Shown here in pieces: positions 6,524-9,303 of a DNA stretch of 9,303 nt; the stretch's first letter is position 1, and each line of letters begins with the position of its first letter. The stretch lies in the NCBI GenBank assembly GCA_025928215.1, contig JAICJW010000165.1:1-9303 (forward strand). The letters are read 5' to 3'. The notes beneath the pieces were generated by a model, which was given only the letters and a program-made list of their open reading frames with translations, did not search any database and had not been told where the DNA came from. The position numbers and the translations under genes were made by a program. The stretch is from Chloroflexia bacterium (GTDB lineage: Bacteria > Chloroflexota > Chloroflexia > Thermomicrobiales > JALYUS01).

Positions 6524-6922
6524 TTATCGAACGCTGGCGGATGCGTGAGAGAGATCAGGCGCGGGCCACCGCACGGCCCGGCGCCCCGCAACGGCGAGTC
6601 GCTGCGCCACCGCGAGGATCACGATCGCGTTGACCGGATGGAGCGCGGCGATCAGCCCCGGCCCCCGGATGAGCAGCGACTGCACGAGCGTCAGACCGAA
6701 CAGCGCCGCCGACAGGCCGATGCGCATCCGCCCCAGCCTGCCGGCGAGGGCAAGCACGAGCAGGATCAACGATACCGGCACGATCAGGGAACCGGTCAGC
6801 CGGTGTACGCCGAAGCCCGCCGTCGTGAACAGCCCAAGCCCCGCGAAGAAGAACTGCGCGCCGACCGCCACGAGGACGATCCACGCCAGGCCCGTGTGCA
6901 TTTGGGAGAGAATGTTCCGCAT
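6524..6922 (-). CDS. Four-helix membrane protein, DUF6220-like
   Basis: A 132-residue integral membrane protein with four predicted helices at about 9-30, 43-60, 66-85 and 91-110, and a short polar C-terminus. The layout with FFFAGLGLF in helix 1, GVHRLTG (38-44) between helices 1 and 2, and ALHPVNA (93-99) at the start of helix 4 fits the DUF6220 family as I remember it. Three histidines lie near helix ends (H9, H40, H95), a pattern also seen in small b-type cytochromes and COX15/b561-like proteins; heme binding is only a guess. The ATG at 6922 has GAGGGG about 7 bases upstream. It is the first gene of a two-gene operon with the DUF1707 gene and is divergent from the two-component system genes, which suggests shared control. 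Confidence 0.8.
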   Translation of the reverse strand: MRNILSQMHTGLAWIVLVAVGAQFFFAGLGLFTTAGFGVHRLTGSLIVPVSLILLVLALAGRLGRMRIGLSAALFGLTLVQSLLIRGPGLIAALHPVNAIVILAVAQRLAVAGRRAVRWPAPDLSHASASVR

Positions 6923-7000
6923 CGCACGCCCCTCATCGTTTCAGATGACCTCTGCCTGCGGCCACTTCCGCAAGCACACCCTGATGATGAACCGCGAATA

Positions 7001-7040
7001 TCACGAACGAATACGGCGAAAAGTCACGAATCGGTCACGG
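7001..7040. promoter_or_regulatory. Candidate operator repeats in the divergent spacer
   Basis: TCACGAA occurs at 7001-7007 and 7024-7030, with a partial third copy TCACGG at 7035-7040. Start-to-start distances are 23 and 11 bases, close to two helical turns and one. Direct repeats about 11 bases apart are typical of OmpR/PhoB-type regulator sites, and such a regulator is encoded 130 bases to the right. Binding is inferred. Single hits in a 236-base spacer could be chance. Confidence 0.35.
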
Positions 7041-7041
7041 T

Positions 7042-7051
7042 CTGTGCACAG
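7042..7051. promoter_or_regulatory. Perfect palindrome CTGTGCACAG
   Basis: A 10-base perfect palindrome lies directly beside the TCACGAA-type repeats in the divergent spacer between the DUF6220-like gene and the response regulator. It may be a dimer binding site. No regulator can be assigned. Confidence 0.25.
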
Positions 7052-7088
7052 TGCGGGCAACCGCCATGACGAAGCCGCACCGAGCCGC

Positions 7089-7113
7089 TCAGGGCGTGGC
7101 ACAATGGCCCTGA
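7089..7113 (+). other. Short stem-loop in the spacer before the response regulator
   Basis: TCAGGGC (7089-7095) pairs with GCCCTGA (7107-7113) across an 11-base loop. There is no T-tract. It lies about 57 bases before the response regulator start, and a TGGCACAAT (7097-7105, weak extended -10 type) lies inside the loop. It could therefore be a promoter-overlapping site or a coincidence. Confidence 0.22.
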
Positions 7114-7170
7114 CGCGCCATTCGAGAGACGCTCCGGCGCGGCGCTGAGCGGAGGGAGATGAGGACGACG

Positions 7171-7863
7171 ATGAGCGAGCAACGAACGGTACTGGTCGTG
7201 GATGACGACGCGACTATCGTGGAGTTGATGCGCGACTTTCTCGAAGCCGAGGGCTTCCGGGTGGAGGGCGCGACGAACGCGCGGGATGCCCTGGCGGTGA
7301 TGGGGCGGGCCTCGGTAGATTGCCTCCTCCTCGACATCATGATGCCGGGCGAGAGCGGCTTTGAACTCTGCCGGCGTGTCCGCACGATGAGCGACGTGCC
7401 GATCTTGTTCCTCTCGGCGCGGGGGGAGGACTTGGATAAGATTCGCGGGCTGGGCTTGGGCGGCGATGATTACATCGTCAAATCCGCAACGCCGCCGGAG
7501 GTCGTGGCACGCATCAAGGCGGTGCTGCGCCGCTCACTCGGCAAGGAGGCCGCCCAGGATGCCGTGCTGGACTACGGGCGTCTGACGCTGGATGTGCGGG
7601 CGCGCGAGGTCCGCGTGGACGGCACGCCCGTCTCCTTCACCCCACGGGAGTTTGAAGTCCTCTGCCTCCTCGCCGAGCATCCGCGTCAGGTCTTCACCTA
7701 CGAGCAACTGCTCGAGCATTTCTGGGGCGGCATCGGCGACCGCCATACCGTCACGGTCCATATCGGTCGGATCCGCGAGAAAATCGACGCGGACCCAAAT
7801 ACGTCCCCGTTCATTGTGAATATCTGGGGCGTCGGCTATCGCTTCGAGGGGAAAAAGCGATGA
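7171..7863 (+). CDS. OmpR/PhoB-family response regulator
   Basis: A 230-residue regulator from the ATG at 7171. The receiver domain (about 5-121) has the acidic cluster DDD (11-13), phospho-acceptor D55 in LLLDIMMPG, S82 in FLSARG and K104. The winged-helix DNA-binding domain (about 135-227) ends with the typical VNIWGVGYRFE. The residue after K104 is Ser (IVKSATPPE) where most family members have Pro (K-P-F); the prolines come four residues later. The start is uncertain: an ATG at 7159 adds four residues, but its GGAGGG lies only 2-3 bases away. The ATG at 7171 has GAGG with a 6-base spacer and gives a normal N-terminus. The stop codon overlaps the sensor kinase start (ATGA), so the two are translationally coupled partners. 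It may also regulate the divergent DUF6220/DUF1707 operon. Confidence 0.95.
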   Translation: MSEQRTVLVVDDDATIVELMRDFLEAEGFRVEGATNARDALAVMGRASVDCLLLDIMMPGESGFELCRRVRTMSDVPILFLSARGEDLDKIRGLGLGGDDYIVKSATPPEVVARIKAVLRRSLGKEAAQDAVLDYGRLTLDVRAREVRVDGTPVSFTPREFEVLCLLAEHPRQVFTYEQLLEHFWGGIGDRHTVTVHIGRIREKIDADPNTSPFIVNIWGVGYRFEGKKR

Positions 7864-9227
7864 GAATGCTCGGCATCCGCCAGTACATGATTGTAGGGAT
7901 GCTGACTTTCTTCCTCCTGCCCGCGCTGGCCTACGGAGCGACGGACCTGTTCGACCGCCATGTCCTGCACCCGCAACAGACCGCACAGCAGGATGCGGCG
8001 GTGCGTGCCGCCCAACAGGAAGTCGCGGTGAATGCCGCCCGCTGGCACGATCCCGCGTGGCAAGCCTCCGTCCAGAAGACATTGGACACGCTCGGTGTGG
8101 GGGTCGTGATCCGCGATCCATCCGGCGTGGACGTGTTCAGCGCCGGACAAACCGGCGCCCGCGATCATCCGGGATGGTGGTCCGGGGTGCATCTCAGCCA
8201 GCAGACAATGGTCGTGGAGAATGGGCAGGCAGCGGGGACGGTGGACCTCTTCGCCCCGCAGCGCGATGACGGGCTGGCACGCGCGGCGGCGACGATCGCG
8301 CTGGCGCTCGCGATTCTCAATGTCGGCTGGCAGATGCGCCGCTCCGTGGTGAAACCGCTCGAAGCGATGGGGCGGGCGGCGCGGCGGATCGCGGGCGGCA
8401 ATCTGGATTTCGCCCTACCACACTCGCGCGTGAAGGAGATCGCGGCGGTATGCGCCGCCTTTCAGGCGATGGGAGACGGGCTGCGAGCGTCAATCGGGCG
8501 GCAGGCGGCACTGGAGGAGGAGCGGCGCTTCTTCGTCGGCGCGATTGCCCATGACCTGCGCACGCCATTATTCACCCTGCGCGGCTCGCTGCTCGGACTG
8601 GAGCAGGGACTGGCGACCTCCCCCGCGAAGGCCGCGCGCTACATCGCGGTCTGCCGGCAGAAAGCGGATCAACTGGACCGGCTCGTGGATGACCTCTTCG
8701 CCTACACGAAGGCGGAATATCTGGAACAGACCCTGCGCCGCGAACGGCTGAATCTCGGGGGAATCTTCGCGGAGGCCGTGGAGGATATCCAGCCACGCGC
8801 GCAAGCAAAGGGTGTGACCGTCGAGCGCGACGGGCCAGACGATTGCCCCGCGCTCGCGGGTGACGCGCACCTGATCGGGCGCGCGATGGAGAATCTGCTC
8901 GATAATGCCCTCCGCCACACGCCACCGGAGGGTGAGATTACGTTGCGCTGGCGGATGGACCCGGATCGTGTCACCTTCACCGTCGCGGACACCGGGCCGG
9001 GGATCGCCGCGCACGACCTGCCGCATCTCTTCGAACCGCTCTACCGGGGCGAAGCATCGCGGAACCGGGAGACGGGCGGCGCGGGCCTCGGCCTCACGAT
9101 TGCCCGCCGCATCCTCCGGGCGCATGGCGGCGATCTCACGGCTGCGAACGGATCCGCGGGGGGAGCCGCGTTTACCGGCTGGCTGCCGCTCGCGAGCCGG
9201 GGGCCGAATATTGTGGTATCGGCATGA
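7860..9227 (+). CDS. Two-component sensor histidine kinase (HAMP-HisKA-HATPase)
   Basis: A 455-residue membrane sensor that should autophosphorylate on His and pass phosphate to the overlapping response regulator. Membrane helix 1 (about 10-27) and helix 2 (about 138-157) enclose an outer domain of about 110 residues (28-137) that contains GVVIRDPSGVDVFSAG, a strand pattern common in small Cache/PAS-like sensors. A HAMP linker follows (about 158-211, RRSVVKPLEAMGRAARRIAG). HisKA has H231 in AIAHDLRTPL. The ATPase domain has the N-box NLLDNALRH (345-353), DTGPG (377-381), FEPLYRG (391-397) and GGAGLGLTIA (406-415). All catalytic boxes are intact. The overall build is BaeS-like. The ligand is unknown. 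Confidence 0.95.
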   Translation: MRMLGIRQYMIVGMLTFFLLPALAYGATDLFDRHVLHPQQTAQQDAAVRAAQQEVAVNAARWHDPAWQASVQKTLDTLGVGVVIRDPSGVDVFSAGQTGARDHPGWWSGVHLSQQTMVVENGQAAGTVDLFAPQRDDGLARAAATIALALAILNVGWQMRRSVVKPLEAMGRAARRIAGGNLDFALPHSRVKEIAAVCAAFQAMGDGLRASIGRQAALEEERRFFVGAIAHDLRTPLFTLRGSLLGLEQGLATSPAKAARYIAVCRQKADQLDRLVDDLFAYTKAEYLEQTLRRERLNLGGIFAEAVEDIQPRAQAKGVTVERDGPDDCPALAGDAHLIGRAMENLLDNALRHTPPEGEITLRWRMDPDRVTFTVADTGPGIAAHDLPHLFEPLYRGEASRNRETGGAGLGLTIARRILRAHGGDLTAANGSAGGAAFTGWLPLASRGPNIVVSA

Positions 9228-9230
9228 AAA

Positions 9231-9254
9231 GGGAGCGGGGTATACCCCGCTCCC
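9231..9254. terminator. Perfect palindromic hairpin after the sensor kinase
   Basis: GGGAGCGGGG, loop TATA and CCCCGCTCCC form a perfect 10-bp stem starting 3 bases past the stop codon. AAAA precedes it, so on the minus strand the hairpin is followed by TTTT, a better intrinsic terminator for a gene arriving from the right. On the plus strand there is no T-tract. It is probably bidirectional. Confidence 0.72.
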
Positions 9255-9266
9255 TGCCTCCCCTGT

Positions 9267-9303
9267 ACTCAGCACTCAGCACTCAGCACTCAGTATTCGG
9301 CAC
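9267..9303. repeat. Heptamer tandem array, ACTCAGC type, running to the window edge
   Basis: The units are ACTCAGC three times, then ACTCAGT, then the degenerate ATTCGGC, then AC at the end of the window. At least five 7-base units are present and the array may continue. It shares the core CTCAG and the 7-base period with the array at 209-240. Confidence 0.88.

Overview
The window is GC-rich, coding-dense bacterial DNA. The gene repertoire fits Chloroflexota, perhaps near the Thermomicrobia/Sphaerobacter group: a Ser/Thr kinase with a Pro/Thr-rich extracytoplasmic linker, an OmpR/HisKA two-component pair, a DUF1707 protein, and short heptamer arrays between genes. That placement is inferred from gene style and no marker gene confirms it. 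No rRNA, tRNA, CRISPR array, transposase or phage gene was seen, and no stretch longer than about 250 bases lacks a gene.

Left part (1-3430), all on the minus strand. In transcription order it holds a 59-residue single-pass membrane protein (3430-3251), a fatty-acyl-CoA ligase starting at TTG with a strong ribosome binding site (3054-1480), a SelA-like PLP enzyme 35 bases downstream (1444-248), and the first 41 codons of a ChrB-type chromate-resistance-like protein (124 to beyond base 1). Between the last two lies a TCCTCAG heptamer array. One inverted copy of its sequence sits just upstream of the ribosome binding site of the ChrB-like gene.

Middle (3611-6034). A 773-residue transmembrane Ser/Thr protein kinase runs on the plus strand. 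It has a cytoplasmic kinase domain, one membrane helix, a Thr/Pro/Ala repeat linker and two tandem copies of a roughly 145-residue outer domain. A perfect 11-bp hairpin follows it and separates it from convergent minus-strand genes.

Right part (6034-9303). A two-gene minus-strand operon encodes a four-helix DUF6220-like membrane protein (6922-6524) and a DUF1707 two-helix membrane protein (6495-6034). It is divergent from a response regulator and sensor kinase (7171-7863 and 7860-9227, overlapping at ATGA). The shared spacer carries spaced TCACGAA-type repeats and a CTGTGCACAG palindrome, so the two-component system may control the divergent operon. A perfect palindromic hairpin and a second heptamer array (ACTCAGC) close the window.

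Taken together, 3611-9227 reads as an envelope-sensing neighbourhood: one Ser/Thr kinase with a duplicated outer sensor, one two-component system and two small membrane proteins. The 1-3054 block is an acyl-activation/PLP-enzyme operon of unknown substrate. The linkage of these parts is inferred from gene order only.
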